Shown here in pieces: positions 34,789 to 43,612 of a stretch of 64,000 nt of DNA. The number at the start of each line of letters is the position of its first letter. Position 1 is the stretch's first letter. The stretch lies in assembly GCF_013359695.1 (NCBI RefSeq), contig NZ_JABFMU010000004.1:1-64000 (forward strand). Direction: 5' to 3'. This stretch comes from Pseudomonas sp. C2B4 (lineage in GTDB: Bacteria; Pseudomonadota; Gammaproteobacteria; Pseudomonadales; Pseudomonadaceae). The position numbers and the translations under genes are program-made. The notes below the pieces were generated by a model that was not told the DNA's origin, searched no databases, and saw only the letters and a program-made list of their open reading frames with translations.

Positions 34789-35709
34789 ATGCCCCTGCCG
34801 CTGATCTATCACGAAGACTACAGCCCCGAGTTTCCGGCGGATCACCGCTTTCCGATGGACAAGTTTCGCCTGCTGCGCGATCACCTGGTGGACAGCGGCC
34901 TGACCCGCGACGCCGATCTGCTGCGACCGGAACTCTGCCCGCCGGAGATTCTCGCCCTCGCCCATGACCCTTCGTATATCGAGCGCTACATGGGTGGCGA
35001 ACTGTCCCGCGAGGACCAGCGGCGGCTCGGCCTGCCCTGGAGCGAGGCCCTGGCCCGGCGCACGGTGCGGGCGGTCGGCGGCTCGCTGCTGGCGGCCGAG
35101 CAGGCACTGGAACATGGCCTGGCGTGCCACTTGGCGGGCGGCACCCACCACGCGCACTACGATCACCCTGCCGGGTTCTGCATCTTCAATGACCTGGCGG
35201 TGATCAGCCATTTCCTGCTGGAAAGTGGCCGGGTGAACCGGGTGCTGATCTTCGATTGCGATGTGCATCAGGGCGATGGCACTGCACGCATCCTGCACAA
35301 CACCCCGGATGCCATTACAGTTTCCCTGCACTGCGAAAAGAACTTTCCTGCGCGCAAAGCCGAAAGCGACTGGGACATTCCGTTGCCCAACGGCATGAGC
35401 GATGCCGAGTACCTGAAGGTCGTCGACGACGCGCTCAACTACCTGCTGCCGCTCTACCAGCCGGACCTGGTGTTGTACGACGCGGGTGTCGACGTGCACA
35501 AAGATGACGCCCTCGGTTACCTCAAGCTGACAGACGAAGGCGTCGCCGCTCGCGATGAAAGCGTGATGCGCCATTGCCTGGGCCGGGACATTCCGGTGGT
35601 CGGGGTGATCGGCGGCGGCTACAGCAAGGACCGCAAGGCCCTGGCCCGGCGTCATGGCATTCTCCATCACAGCGCACAACGGGTCTGGCAGTCATCAGGT
35701 TGTCACTGA
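34789..35709 (+). CDS. Histone deacetylase family protein
   Basis: This 306-residue zinc amidohydrolase is of the bacterial HDAC/acetoin-utilisation type. Visible are the LAGGTHHAHYDHPAGFCIFNDLAV segment carrying the tandem active-site histidines (about 117-140), the zinc-binding region FDCDVHQGDGTARIL with Asp and His (about 153-167), an Asp in LVLYDAGVDVHKDD, and the final GGGYSKD turn. In bacteria such enzymes remove acetyl groups from polyamines or proteins. Divergence from a GNAT acetyltransferase suggests an opposing pair, though this is inferred from position only. A REP doublet follows. Confidence 0.93.
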   Translation: MPLPLIYHEDYSPEFPADHRFPMDKFRLLRDHLVDSGLTRDADLLRPELCPPEILALAHDPSYIERYMGGELSREDQRRLGLPWSEALARRTVRAVGGSLLAAEQALEHGLACHLAGGTHHAHYDHPAGFCIFNDLAVISHFLLESGRVNRVLIFDCDVHQGDGTARILHNTPDAITVSLHCEKNFPARKAESDWDIPLPNGMSDAEYLKVVDDALNYLLPLYQPDLVLYDAGVDVHKDDALGYLKLTDEGVAARDESVMRHCLGRDIPVVGVIGGGYSKDRKALARRHGILHHSAQRVWQSSGCH

Positions 35710-35847
35710 GTTGTGGCTGCTTTACCCACAATGCCTGTGGAGCTGCCTGTGGATAACCTGAGCGAAAGGGACTACAGCCCACGCGGAGTCTGGGCTACAG
35801 GGCGGTGGTTGTTTTTTAACCAGTCTCTATAACACCTACTAAACCTC

Positions 35848-35936
35848 TGTGGGAGCGAGCCTGCTCGCGAAGAGGGCAGCACATCCAACCACGATGCGTC
35901 TGACACACCGCTTTCGCGAGCAGGCTCGCTCCTACA
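35848..35936. repeat. REP doublet
   Basis: Two inverted copies, about 40 bases apart, lie in the gap between the deacetylase and flavoprotein genes, ending 55 bases before the next start. Confidence 0.93.
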
Positions 35937-35991
35937 GGGGACTGGGCTGTTAGAATGCCCGGCCTCATCCGCCAAAACCGCAGTGCACCCC

Positions 35992-37233
35992 ATGACCCAA
36001 TCCCCAACCGCCTCCCCTTCCCACGTCGCCATCATCGGCGGCGGCCCCGCCGGCCTGATGGCGGCTGAAGTGTTGAGCCAGGCCGGGATCAAGGTCGACC
36101 TGTACGATGGCATGCCTTCGGTGGGGCGAAAATTCCTCCTGGCCGGTGTCGGCGGCATGAACATCACCCATTCCGAAGCCTATCCCGCATTCCTCTCGCG
36201 CTACGCCGAACGCGCACCGCAGATTGCGCCGTTGCTGCGTAGTTTCGGCGCCGATGCGCTGCGTCAGTGGATACATGAGTTGGGCATCGAAACCTTCGTC
36301 GGCAGCTCCGGCCGGGTGTTTCCAACCGACATGAAAGCCGCACCCTTGCTGCGCGCCTGGCTCAAACGCCTGCGAGACGCTGGCGTAGTTATCCACACCC
36401 GTCACCGTTGGCTCGGCTGGGATGAGCTCGGCGGTTTGCGGATCGACAGCCCCGATGGCGAAAAAACCATTCAAGCCGACGCCACACTGTTAGCCCTCGG
36501 TGGCGGCAGTTGGGCACGCCTGGGTTCCGACGGCGCGTGGATGCTGCCGCTGGAGCAGCGCGGTGTAGGACTTGCACCTCTGCAACCGAGTAATTGCGGC
36601 TTCGAGGTGCAGGGCTGGAGCGAACTGATGGTCAGCAAATTCGCCGGCGCCCCGCTGAAAAACATCGCCATCGGCCTCAACGACGATGTGCCACGGCTGG
36701 GCGAATGCGTGATCACCGCGACCGGTATCGAAGGCAGTTTGATCTACGCCCTGTCAGCACCGATCCGTGAGGCCATCAACCTGCACGGTTCGGCAACTGT
36801 TCATCTCGATCTGCTGCCCGGCCGGCCTGTGGATAAAATCCAGACAGCGCTCAGCAAACCGCGAGGTTCACGCTCGATGGCCAAACATCTGCACAGTCAG
36901 TTGGGCATCGATGGCGTGAAAGCGGCCTTGTTGCGGGAACTCACCCCGGCCGAAACTTTTGCTGATGTGACTCTGCTGGCCAAGGCGATCAAGGCATTGC
37001 CCCTGACTCTGGTGAAAACCCGTCCACTGGACGAAGCGATCAGCAGTGCCGGCGGTGTGAAGTTCGAAGCGATGGATGAGCGATTGATGCTCAAGCAACT
37101 GCCCGGCGTGTTCTGCGCGGGGGAAATGCTCGATTGGGAAGCGCCGACGGGTGGCTATCTGCTGACTGCGTGTTTTGCCAGTGGGCGGGCGGCGGGGTTG
37201 GGGATTGTTGAGTGGTTGCAGCACAAGGGCTGA
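35992..37233 (+). CDS. HI0933/YhiN-family NAD(P)/FAD-dependent flavoprotein
   Basis: This 413-residue flavoprotein has an N-terminal FAD motif HVAIIGGGPAGLMAAEVL (about 11-28) followed by GRKFLLAGVGGMNITHSE, the signature of the HI0933-like group. The late FAD contact reads GVFCAGEMLDWEAPTGGYLL. It matches the subgroup I recall as typified by P. putida PP_4765, next to tesB and an RNA helicase, and the gene order here agrees. Its reaction is unknown; some relatives have been linked to rRNA or tRNA modification. The ATG at 35992 is chosen over the GTG at 35983. Confidence 0.92.
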   Translation: MTQSPTASPSHVAIIGGGPAGLMAAEVLSQAGIKVDLYDGMPSVGRKFLLAGVGGMNITHSEAYPAFLSRYAERAPQIAPLLRSFGADALRQWIHELGIETFVGSSGRVFPTDMKAAPLLRAWLKRLRDAGVVIHTRHRWLGWDELGGLRIDSPDGEKTIQADATLLALGGGSWARLGSDGAWMLPLEQRGVGLAPLQPSNCGFEVQGWSELMVSKFAGAPLKNIAIGLNDDVPRLGECVITATGIEGSLIYALSAPIREAINLHGSATVHLDLLPGRPVDKIQTALSKPRGSRSMAKHLHSQLGIDGVKAALLRELTPAETFADVTLLAKAIKALPLTLVKTRPLDEAISSAGGVKFEAMDERLMLKQLPGVFCAGEMLDWEAPTGGYLLTACFASGRAAGLGIVEWLQHKG

Positions 37234-37248
37234 AGACCGAGGTGCGTC

Positions 37249-37347
37249 CTTCGCGAGCAGGCTCGCTCCCACATTTAATCTTTGGTGCTCACAAATTGTG
37301 TGTTCACCGAAGATCCATTGTGGGAGCGAGCCTGCTCGCGAAAGCGG
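37249..37347. repeat. REP doublet in tail-to-tail order
   Basis: An inverse copy at about 37249-37273 and a direct copy at about 37320-37347 are separated by about 46 bases, between the convergent flavoprotein and helicase genes. Confidence 0.92.
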
Positions 37348-37368
37348 CCTAAAAGACGCCGCAGATAA

Positions 37369-38706
37369 TCAAGGCTTACGCTTACGCGGCCCGGTATTGA
37401 ACACCGGCACCTTCCGCACAGGCTTGACCGAAGGCTCCGGTGGCGAAACCTCTCCACTGTCGACCCACTTGCCAAGGTTACGCTTGCCGCCACCACCGGA
37501 CGTCTTCGGCTTCTTCGGTTTTTTCGGTTTCTTGATCACCTGGCCACTGGCGTCGGTGTCCGGCACCCGATGCTCGGGCTCGAAGTCCGGTTCGTTCTGA
37601 CGCTTCAAGGTCTGACGGGTCAGCATCTCGATGGCCGAAAGCAGATTCACTTCATCGGCGCAGACCAGGGAAATCGCCTCGCCGGTCGAACCCGCACGCC
37701 CGGTACGACCGATGCGGTGGATGTAGTCTTCGGCCACGATCGGCAAATCGAAGTTGACCACCAGCGGCAAGTCTTCGATGTCCAGGCCACGGGCCGCGAC
37801 GTCGGTGGCGACCAGGATCTGCACTTCACTGGCCTTGAAGCGATCCAGCGCGCGTTGACGGGTCGCCTGGGGTTTGTCGCCGTGGATGCCATCGGCATTG
37901 ACGCCCACGCCCTGGAGTTTCTCCACCAGCGCGTCCACACCGTTGCGGGTCTTGGCGAACACCAGCACCTGCTTCCACTTGCCCTTGCGCATCAAGTGCA
38001 CGAACAGTTCCGGCTTGCGCTTCTTGTCCACCGTCACCACCCACTGCTTGACGGTGTTGGCCGCCACGTTGCGTGGGCTGACTTCGATGCTCAGCGGATC
38101 GTTGAGCATCTGCCCGGCCAGCAGGCGAATGTCATCGGAGAAGGTGGCGGAGAACAGCAGGGTCTGACGCTTCTTCGGCAGCGCCCGGTAGATGTTTGCC
38201 AGTTCTTCGGAGAAGCCAAGGTCGAGCATGCGGTCGGCTTCGTCCAGCACCAGGGTTTGCAGCTGGTTGAACTTCAGCGCGTTCTGGCGGAACAGGTCAA
38301 GCAGTCGGCCCGGGGTCGCGACCAACAGATCCACTCCGCTGCGCAGCTTCATCATTTGTGGGTTGATGCTGACGCCGCCATACACCGCATAGGTGCGCAG
38401 CGGCAGGTTCTCGGCGTACTGGCGCACGGCTTCGTGAACCTGCTCGGCCAGTTCGCGGGTCGGCACCAGGATCAGCGCACGCACCGAGTTGGCGGTGACT
38501 TTCGGCCCTTCCATGGCCAGCAATTGCAGGAGCGGCAAGGCAAAACCGGCGGTCTTGCCGGTGCCGGTCTGGGCGGCGGCCATCAGGTCGCGACCGGCCA
38601 GCACCGCCGGAATGGCTTGGGCCTGAACCGGCGTCGGCGTCTGGTAGCCGAGCTTCTCGAGGGAGCGCAGCAAGGGTTCGATCAGGCCAAGGGTGGCGAA
38701 AGTCAT
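37369..38706 (-). CDS. rhlE: DEAD-box RNA helicase, RhlE-like
   Basis: This 445-residue ATP-dependent RNA helicase shows all core motifs: the Q-motif GYQTPTPVQAQAIP, Walker A AAQTGTGKTAGFALP, PTRELAEQV, the DEAD box LVLDEADRMLDLG, SAT in LLFSATFSDDIR, VATDVAARGLDIEDLP and HRIGRTGRAGSTGEAI. A short Lys/Gly-rich tail (KKPKKPKKPK then GGGGKRNLG) replaces the long tails of cold-shock helicases. This size and tail fit the RhlE1-like proteins of pseudomonads, which act in RNA turnover and cold growth. It is transcribed alone. Confidence 0.92.
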   Translation of the reverse strand: MTFATLGLIEPLLRSLEKLGYQTPTPVQAQAIPAVLAGRDLMAAAQTGTGKTAGFALPLLQLLAMEGPKVTANSVRALILVPTRELAEQVHEAVRQYAENLPLRTYAVYGGVSINPQMMKLRSGVDLLVATPGRLLDLFRQNALKFNQLQTLVLDEADRMLDLGFSEELANIYRALPKKRQTLLFSATFSDDIRLLAGQMLNDPLSIEVSPRNVAANTVKQWVVTVDKKRKPELFVHLMRKGKWKQVLVFAKTRNGVDALVEKLQGVGVNADGIHGDKPQATRQRALDRFKASEVQILVATDVAARGLDIEDLPLVVNFDLPIVAEDYIHRIGRTGRAGSTGEAISLVCADEVNLLSAIEMLTRQTLKRQNEPDFEPEHRVPDTDASGQVIKKPKKPKKPKTSGGGGKRNLGKWVDSGEVSPPEPSVKPVRKVPVFNTGPRKRKP

Positions 38707-38783
38707 GAGAGTACCGTAGGAAAATTCAGCGCGGGTTTTTCAACACAGTGTGCAGACAAGTGTGCAATGGCGCGCAGTTTACC

Positions 38784-39725
38784 CTAATTCACACGGGATT
38801 CCGCCGACACCACGGGCGGCACGACCTTCGCCACGGGTGGCTGTGGCGTCCTTCGCCACTGCGGCAGGCCAATCAGCACCACGGCGCTGATGATCACCAG
38901 CATGGCCAATGCCTCCTCGATACCGATGGTCTCGCCGACAAACACGATCCCCAGCAACACCGCCACCGCCGGGTTGACGTAGGCATAACTGGTGGCCGCC
39001 GCCGGGCGCACGTGTTTCAACAGGTACATGTAGGCATTGAAAGCGATGATCGAACCGAACACGGTCAGGTACGCCAGCGCGGCCCAGCCTTCGATCGGCG
39101 GCATCTTTTCCAGATGTTCGCCGCTGACCGCACTGCCGATCAGCAACACCACGCCGCCCACCAGCATTTCCACGGCACTGGCCATGGCGCCCTGGGGCAG
39201 CGGCAAGTGCTTGCTCCACACCGAACCGAAGGCCCAGGTGGCCGCGGCAAAAATCAGCAGGGCGGCGCCCAACGGGCTCGATTGCAGGTTGGAGCCGAGG
39301 TTGAGCATGACGATGCCGATCATGCCGAGCGCGACGCCAGCCCACTCAAGTCGGGTATTGCGCGCACCCCAGAAATAGCCACAGAGCAAGGTAAACAGCG
39401 GCACCGTCGCCACCGCCAGGGCCGCCACCCCGGAGGCCACGCCCGTGTGCTCGGCCACGCTGACCGCGCCGTTACCGCACGCCAGCAGCAATACGCCGAT
39501 GATGCCAGCGGCTTTCCATTGCGCCCAGGTCGGTGCCGGTGCCCCGCGCCAACGCAGGAAGGCGTACATCAAGGTGCCGGCGATGACGAAGCGGACGCCG
39601 GCGAGCAGCAGGGGCGGCCAGTACTCCACGCCGATGCGGATCACCAGATAGGTCGAGCCCCAAATCACGTACAAGGCGAAAAAGGCAGCGATCAACGGTA
39701 AGGGAAAGCGACGTAGGCCGGACAT
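38784..39725 (-). CDS. EamA-family transporter (YedA/RhaT-like)
   Basis: This 313-residue DMT permease has ten hydrophobic segments in two EamA repeats. The first starts LIAAFFALYVIWGSTYLVIRIGVEYWPPLLLAGVRFV, the characteristic WGSxxxxxK/R start. The second contains AYLTVFGSIIAFNAYMYLLKH and PAVAVLLGIVFVGETIGIEEALAMLVI. A Pro/Val-rich tail follows. Such carriers often export amino acids or related metabolites. It is divergent from an Lrp/AsnC regulator, the usual partner of amino-acid exporters, with a 9-base inverted repeat between them. Confidence 0.9.
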   Translation of the reverse strand: MSGLRRFPLPLIAAFFALYVIWGSTYLVIRIGVEYWPPLLLAGVRFVIAGTLMYAFLRWRGAPAPTWAQWKAAGIIGVLLLACGNGAVSVAEHTGVASGVAALAVATVPLFTLLCGYFWGARNTRLEWAGVALGMIGIVMLNLGSNLQSSPLGAALLIFAAATWAFGSVWSKHLPLPQGAMASAVEMLVGGVVLLIGSAVSGEHLEKMPPIEGWAALAYLTVFGSIIAFNAYMYLLKHVRPAAATSYAYVNPAVAVLLGIVFVGETIGIEEALAMLVIISAVVLIGLPQWRRTPQPPVAKVVPPVVSAESRVN

Positions 39726-39825
39726 GACGGGCAGCTCACAGGCAGAACAGATGAACGGCTATTCTAGAAAGGCTGAAGCTGGAAAATAAGTAACAAAACC
39801 TGTTTAAAGCGCCCGTACACTTTTC

Positions 39826-39859
39826 AAAAAACGGACTTCAGCGCTATAAACCGTTTTTT
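39826..39859. promoter_or_regulatory. AT-rich dyad between eamA and lrp genes (candidate Lrp operator)
   Basis: AAAAAACGG at 39826-39834 and its exact complement CCGTTTTTT at 39851-39859 flank 16 bases. It lies 33 bases before the Lrp-family ATG and 101 from the transporter start. Lrp-type octamers bind AT-rich dyads, so auto- and target regulation is plausible. Confidence 0.55.
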
Positions 39860-39891
39860 CGAAAGTCGGCCATTTTTCAGGAGTCACCGCG

Positions 39892-40350
39892 ATGGATAAG
39901 TACGACCGCATGCTGCTCAGCGCCCTGCTGGAAAACGGCCGCGCGTCTTACGCCGACCTGGCGCGCAAGGTCAATCTGTCTGCCCCGGCCGTGGCCGAGC
40001 GCGTGGCCAAACTCGAAGCCAGCGGCGTGATCACCGGTTACCAGGCGAAAGTCGACCTGTCCAAGGTCGGGCTACCGATCCAGTGCGTCATCGAGCTGCG
40101 CCTGAACCAGCACGGCAACCAGAAAGCCTACGACGACCTGATCCAGATCCCGCAACTGACCGAATGCCACCGGGTGACTGGCGACCCGTGCGTGATCATG
40201 CAAGCGGCGGTGGGCTCGATGCCGGAGCTGGAAGACTTGATCAACCGGGTTGCCCAGTTCGGGTTCAGCAAGACGTCGATTGTGTTGTCGAGCGCCATCG
40301 AAAAGCGCGTGCCGCTGGGGCAACTGGAAGGGAATGGCAAGGCGATTTAA
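39892..40350 (+). CDS. Lrp/AsnC-family transcriptional regulator
   Basis: This 152-residue protein has an N-terminal HTH (DKYDRMLLSALLENGRASYA, then LARKVNLSAPAVAERVAKLEASGVITGYQAKVDLSKVG). The C-terminal RAM ligand domain contains the core segment CHRVTGDPCVIMQAAVGSMPELEDLINRV, where amino acids bind at the dimer interface. Size and order are standard. It is divergent from the EamA transporter, so sensing of an amino acid with control of its exporter is the likely job. The ATG has CAGGAG about 9 bases upstream. Confidence 0.93.
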   Translation: MDKYDRMLLSALLENGRASYADLARKVNLSAPAVAERVAKLEASGVITGYQAKVDLSKVGLPIQCVIELRLNQHGNQKAYDDLIQIPQLTECHRVTGDPCVIMQAAVGSMPELEDLINRVAQFGFSKTSIVLSSAIEKRVPLGQLEGNGKAI

Positions 40351-40368
40351 TTGTTGTAGGTGATCCAC

Positions 40369-40458
40369 TGTGGGAGCGAGCCTGCTCGCGAAAGCGGAGT
40401 GTCAGGCAACATCAATGTTGAATGATCAATTGCCTTCGCGAGCAGGCTCGCTCCCACA
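40369..40458. repeat. REP doublet
   Basis: Two inverted copies about 40 bases apart lie between the convergent lrp and exonuclease genes. Confidence 0.93.
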
Positions 40459-40475
40459 GGGACATCGTGTCGCGG

Positions 40476-41087
40476 TCAGAACCCGCGATAGCGCTTGAGG
40501 TGCTCGCCCACCTTCGCCGCCGGCACTTTCTGCAATTTGCACAACAAATCATGGGACAACTCGCGCAAACCATGCTTCTGGCGCAACTCTTCGGCCAGAT
40601 GCGCCGTCAGGTTGGCCGCCATTTCCGCATCGGCCATGGCCCGGTGAGCCTTGCCGGTGTGCGGCAGGTTGGCGAAGGTGGTGAGGGTGCCGAGTTTGTG
40701 GTTCGGCGCGGCGGGCATCAGGCGGCGGGCCAGGAGCAGCGAGCAGGCGAAGTTCTGCAGGCGGGTGCGCTTGATCCGCCCCAGTTCGAAATCCCAGAAC
40801 TTCTGGTCGAACGCGGCGTTGTGCGCCAGCAGCGGCGTGGTGCCGACGAACTCGTTGACCTCGTTCATCACCTGCTCGGCCGAGGGTGCGGTACGCAACA
40901 TGGCGTTGCTGATGCCGGTCAGTTGTTCGATGAAGGCCGGGATACGCACGCCGGCATTCATCAGGCTTTGGTAACGCTCGACGATGCGCCCCTGTTCAAG
41001 GATCACCACGGCAATTTCCGTGGCCCGGCAGCTGCTGCTCGGGGAGATCCCGGTGGTTTCAAAGTCGATGACTGCGATGCGTTCCAA
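40476..41087 (-). CDS. DEDDh 3'-5' exonuclease (DnaQ-like)
   Basis: This 203-residue single-domain exonuclease has Exo I IDFETTGISP (about 6-15), Exo II LLAHNAAFDQKFWDFE (about 90-105) and Exo III HRAMADAEMAANL (about 143-155). These supply the DEDD acidic residues with His as the fifth ligand. It has no polymerase-binding tail, so it is a stand-alone enzyme acting on DNA or RNA. It lies 22 bases downstream of the NYN-domain gene on the same strand, and the two are probably co-transcribed, which hints at a shared nucleic-acid processing role. Confidence 0.9.
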   Translation of the reverse strand: MERIAVIDFETTGISPSSSCRATEIAVVILEQGRIVERYQSLMNAGVRIPAFIEQLTGISNAMLRTAPSAEQVMNEVNEFVGTTPLLAHNAAFDQKFWDFELGRIKRTRLQNFACSLLLARRLMPAAPNHKLGTLTTFANLPHTGKAHRAMADAEMAANLTAHLAEELRQKHGLRELSHDLLCKLQKVPAAKVGEHLKRYRGF

Positions 41088-41109
41088 ACCTGTTTCAACT
41101 CCGTAAAAA

Positions 41110-41589
41110 TCAATTCTTGAGCAGCAAGGCGCCTTCGATCGGCACGTAGCGGCTGGCGGCGCGGATCAGCGAATTGGCGGTCAGGCCCGGTACGCCATAA
41201 GCCACCGCTTGCACGCCATGTTTGCTGATGATGCGTTCCAGCAGCATGTCGAAATCGCCATCGCCGGAGGCCAGCACCACTTCGTCGACATGGTCCGCCG
41301 CGTCCATGATGTCGAGGGTGATGCCCACGTCCCAGTCGCCCTTGGCCGAGCCGTCGCTGCGCTGGATATAAGGCTTGAGCTTCACGGTGAAACCGAGGTT
41401 GCGCAGGATCTGCTGGAACTGCTGCTGTTTACTGTCGCCACGATCGATGGCGTAGGCATAGGCCTCGACGATCTGCCCCTGCTTGCTGATTTCAGCCCAC
41501 AAGGCGGCATAGTTGAAATGGCAACCGTAGGCCTGACGCACGGTGTAATAGAGGTTCTGGACATCGGCGAACACAGCGATCTTCTTCAC
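41110..41589 (-). CDS. NYN-domain protein (LabA/DUF88-like putative RNase)
   Basis: This 159-residue protein comprises one PIN-like NYN domain. The first acidic motif is IAVFADVQNLYYTVRQAYG (about 4-22), the middle motif KGDWDVGITLDIMDAADHVD, and the third VVLASGDGDFDMLLERI (about 100-116). The conserved aspartates for metal binding are all present, so nuclease activity is likely. I use a GTG start at 41589 with AGGGGATG upstream; the frame extends to 41700 but that part is unconserved. It is followed by the DEDDh exonuclease gene in one probable operon. Confidence 0.86.
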   Translation of the reverse strand: MKKIAVFADVQNLYYTVRQAYGCHFNYAALWAEISKQGQIVEAYAYAIDRGDSKQQQFQQILRNLGFTVKLKPYIQRSDGSAKGDWDVGITLDIMDAADHVDEVVLASGDGDFDMLLERIISKHGVQAVAYGVPGLTANSLIRAASRYVPIEGALLLKN

Positions 41590-41749
41590 CGCAACATCCC
41601 CTTGGTGCGCAGGCAGGAACAGGCACCAGGCCCGAAAAGTCGCCCAGTATGCCAGCCTGAAGGAGTGTTCCGCGAATAATCGGCCCGACGCGCCTTGCAA
41701 CCTCGGACGAATGGCAGCCCTGCGAGATGACAGCCTGTAGATGGAAACC

Positions 41750-41886
41750 TGTGGCGAGGGGATTTATCCCCGTCGGGCTGCGAAGCGGCCCCCTGCGTCC
41801 ACCCAGATAAACTGAGCGGGTCGGATTTACGACTGCTTCGCAGCCGAACGGGGCGGTGCGACGTTTCGCTAAATCCCCTCGCCACC
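41750..41886. repeat. Second palindromic repeat family (GTGGCGAGGGGATTTATCCCC type)
   Basis: A long imperfect inverted repeat begins GTGGCGAGGGGATTTATCCC and ends with the inverse (TAAATCCCCTCGCCAC). Inner arms GCTGCGAAGCGGCCCC and GCTTCGCAGCC can also pair. It lies downstream of the DUF2076 gene and upstream of the NYN gene. The family is known from P. fluorescens genomes. Confidence 0.82.
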
Positions 41887-41915
41887 GGGTTAGGTGCTAA
41901 ATCTGAAAGCTTGAA

Positions 41916-42692
41916 TCAGACGAAGGAATCGTCGTCGCCGCCAAAGAACGATGAGCTGTCATCGCTGTAGTCGGCGTCAGTAAAGCCGCCCTGGTCATTG
42001 CCCCAGGAATCGTTACCGGCCATGCGCTGGTCGTCGCCCCAGCCATTGTTGCTCTGGTCGTTAACCTGAGCGGGTTCTTCCTTGATGACTTCGACAACTT
42101 CTTGCGGTTGCTGATTGTGATGAAACAGGCTGCTGATGCCTTGCGCCAGCATCACGCCACCTGCGACACCGGCGGCGGTTTTCAGTGCGCCGCCGAGGAA
42201 ACTGCTGCCGGCGGCAGGCATCTGTTGTGGTGGCGCGTAGTTCTGTTGCGGCGGGGCGCCGAAGTTCTGCTGTGGCGGTTGTGAGTTGAACGAAGACCGT
42301 CCCGGCTCACGCCAGCCGCCACCGTTCGACACAGGCGCACTCTGGCTCGGCGCGGGTTGCGAGTCGCGGGCGCCGCCACCGAAAATGCTCGACAGGAAAC
42401 CACCGCTGCTCGGCGCAGGAGCTGGCGTGGCCGTCTGCGACCTGGCTTGTTGCAGGTCGGCCTGCAATTGCTGGATTTGCGCAGTGAGTTGTTTGTTCTG
42501 CTCGTCGAGGCGCTTGATCGCCGCCTCTTGCACCAGAATCGCCTGGGTCATGAAATACCCTGCCGCGGGTTGGCGAGTCAGGTGTTCCTTGATCCGCGCC
42601 TCGGCCTGGGCGTCGCGCGGGGCTGCATCCGTTTCGGCCTGTTGCAGCCGGGAAAACAGTCCATCGATCAGGGTTTGTTCTTCGCTGTTCAT
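41916..42692 (-). CDS. DUF2076 family protein
   Basis: This 258-residue protein starts with the DUF2076 helical region MNSEEQTLIDGLFSRLQQAE and a coiled coil (about 70-95, KRLDEQNKQLTAQIQQLQADL). A long low-complexity stretch rich in Pro, Gln, Ser and Gly (about 100-170) precedes a hydrophobic glycine-rich segment (GSSFLGGALKTAAGVAGGVML). The tail is acidic with Asp/Gly/Ser/Phe (SSSFFGGDDDSFV). The ATG at 42692 is chosen, with GAGGTCGCC upstream; the frame to 42785 adds intergenic sequence. The function is unknown; the layout suggests an envelope- or membrane-associated scaffold. Confidence 0.82.
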   Translation of the reverse strand: MNSEEQTLIDGLFSRLQQAETDAAPRDAQAEARIKEHLTRQPAAGYFMTQAILVQEAAIKRLDEQNKQLTAQIQQLQADLQQARSQTATPAPAPSSGGFLSSIFGGGARDSQPAPSQSAPVSNGGGWREPGRSSFNSQPPQQNFGAPPQQNYAPPQQMPAAGSSFLGGALKTAAGVAGGVMLAQGISSLFHHNQQPQEVVEVIKEEPAQVNDQSNNGWGDDQRMAGNDSWGNDQGGFTDADYSDDSSSFFGGDDDSFV

Positions 42693-42871
42693 GGCGACCT
42701 CGTAGATTGCCGGGGAAATCGTTGTCCTTTTCCACTCAAGGATAAGGTGCTCGACCTTAATGGAGGCTGAAACAAGTTGTTTCAATGAGCTTTACCGAAC
42801 GTTTACGTTTGCGCCCTTCGCCACTTCATCGGTTAAAGTGAGCCACTGCTTCCAACCTGCGATACCGACTG

Positions 42872-43546
42872 ATGAATCCGTTCGATGTACTGCGTGACTC
42901 CCTGTATTTCTTCAAGCGCAATCTGGGCCAGATCGTGCAGCTGTGTCTGCCGCTGGTGATTGTCGAGGCCCTGTTGCAACAGGTGGTCGATCACTCCACC
43001 GAGCCGGACAGTTTCCCCGGCATCAGCGTGATCGTCGGCCTGCTGGTCTATCCGCTGTACACCGCCGCGCTGATCCTGTTTCTCGATGCCCGCAGCCGTG
43101 GCGAATCGCCAAGCAACCGCGAACTGCTGTCGCGCTCCGCTTACCTGTGGCCGCGCTTCGCCCTGCTCACGGCCCTCAATACGCTGCTGATTCTGCTCGG
43201 CCTGTCGCTGTATTTCCTGCCGGGTATCTATCTGATGGTGACCCTGGCGTTCGGTGAATACTTGCTGGTACTGCGTGGCCTGGCGCCGCTGGCGGCCATG
43301 AAGGAAAGCCTGCGCCTGACCCGCGGCCACTTCATCCGCATCCTGGTGTGCATCCTGTGTGTGATGGCACCGTTATGGCTGCTCAAGGGCGCGACCCTGG
43401 CGGCGTATCCCGAGCCGCAGAACCCGGTGATCTCGCTGTTGATCGACAGTGCTCACAGCTTCCTGCAATTGTTCACCAGCGTGGTGCTGTTCCGTCTGTT
43501 CATGCTGATCAGCGATGTGCCGGAAAAAATCGACGGGCCACTCTGA
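42872..43546 (+). CDS. YciC/UPF0259-like integral membrane protein
   Basis: This 224-residue protein has about five or six membrane helices (for example residues 18-36, 53-72, 101-118, 122-140, 160-178 and 190-215). It starts MNPFDVLRDSLYFFKRNLGQ, typical of the YciC family, whose central motif is here AMKESLRLTRGHFIRIL. The biochemical function of the family is not established. It stands about 65 bases upstream of the exported phosphatase/nuclease-like gene on the same strand and may be co-transcribed with it. Confidence 0.82.
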   Translation: MNPFDVLRDSLYFFKRNLGQIVQLCLPLVIVEALLQQVVDHSTEPDSFPGISVIVGLLVYPLYTAALILFLDARSRGESPSNRELLSRSAYLWPRFALLTALNTLLILLGLSLYFLPGIYLMVTLAFGEYLLVLRGLAPLAAMKESLRLTRGHFIRILVCILCVMAPLWLLKGATLAAYPEPQNPVISLLIDSAHSFLQLFTSVVLFRLFMLISDVPEKIDGPL

Positions 43547-43612
43547 CCTTGGGCGACCGACCGTCAGTCGGGTATGCTCGGGATCAATTTTCGTAACGCG
43601 ATAAGTTGAGCC

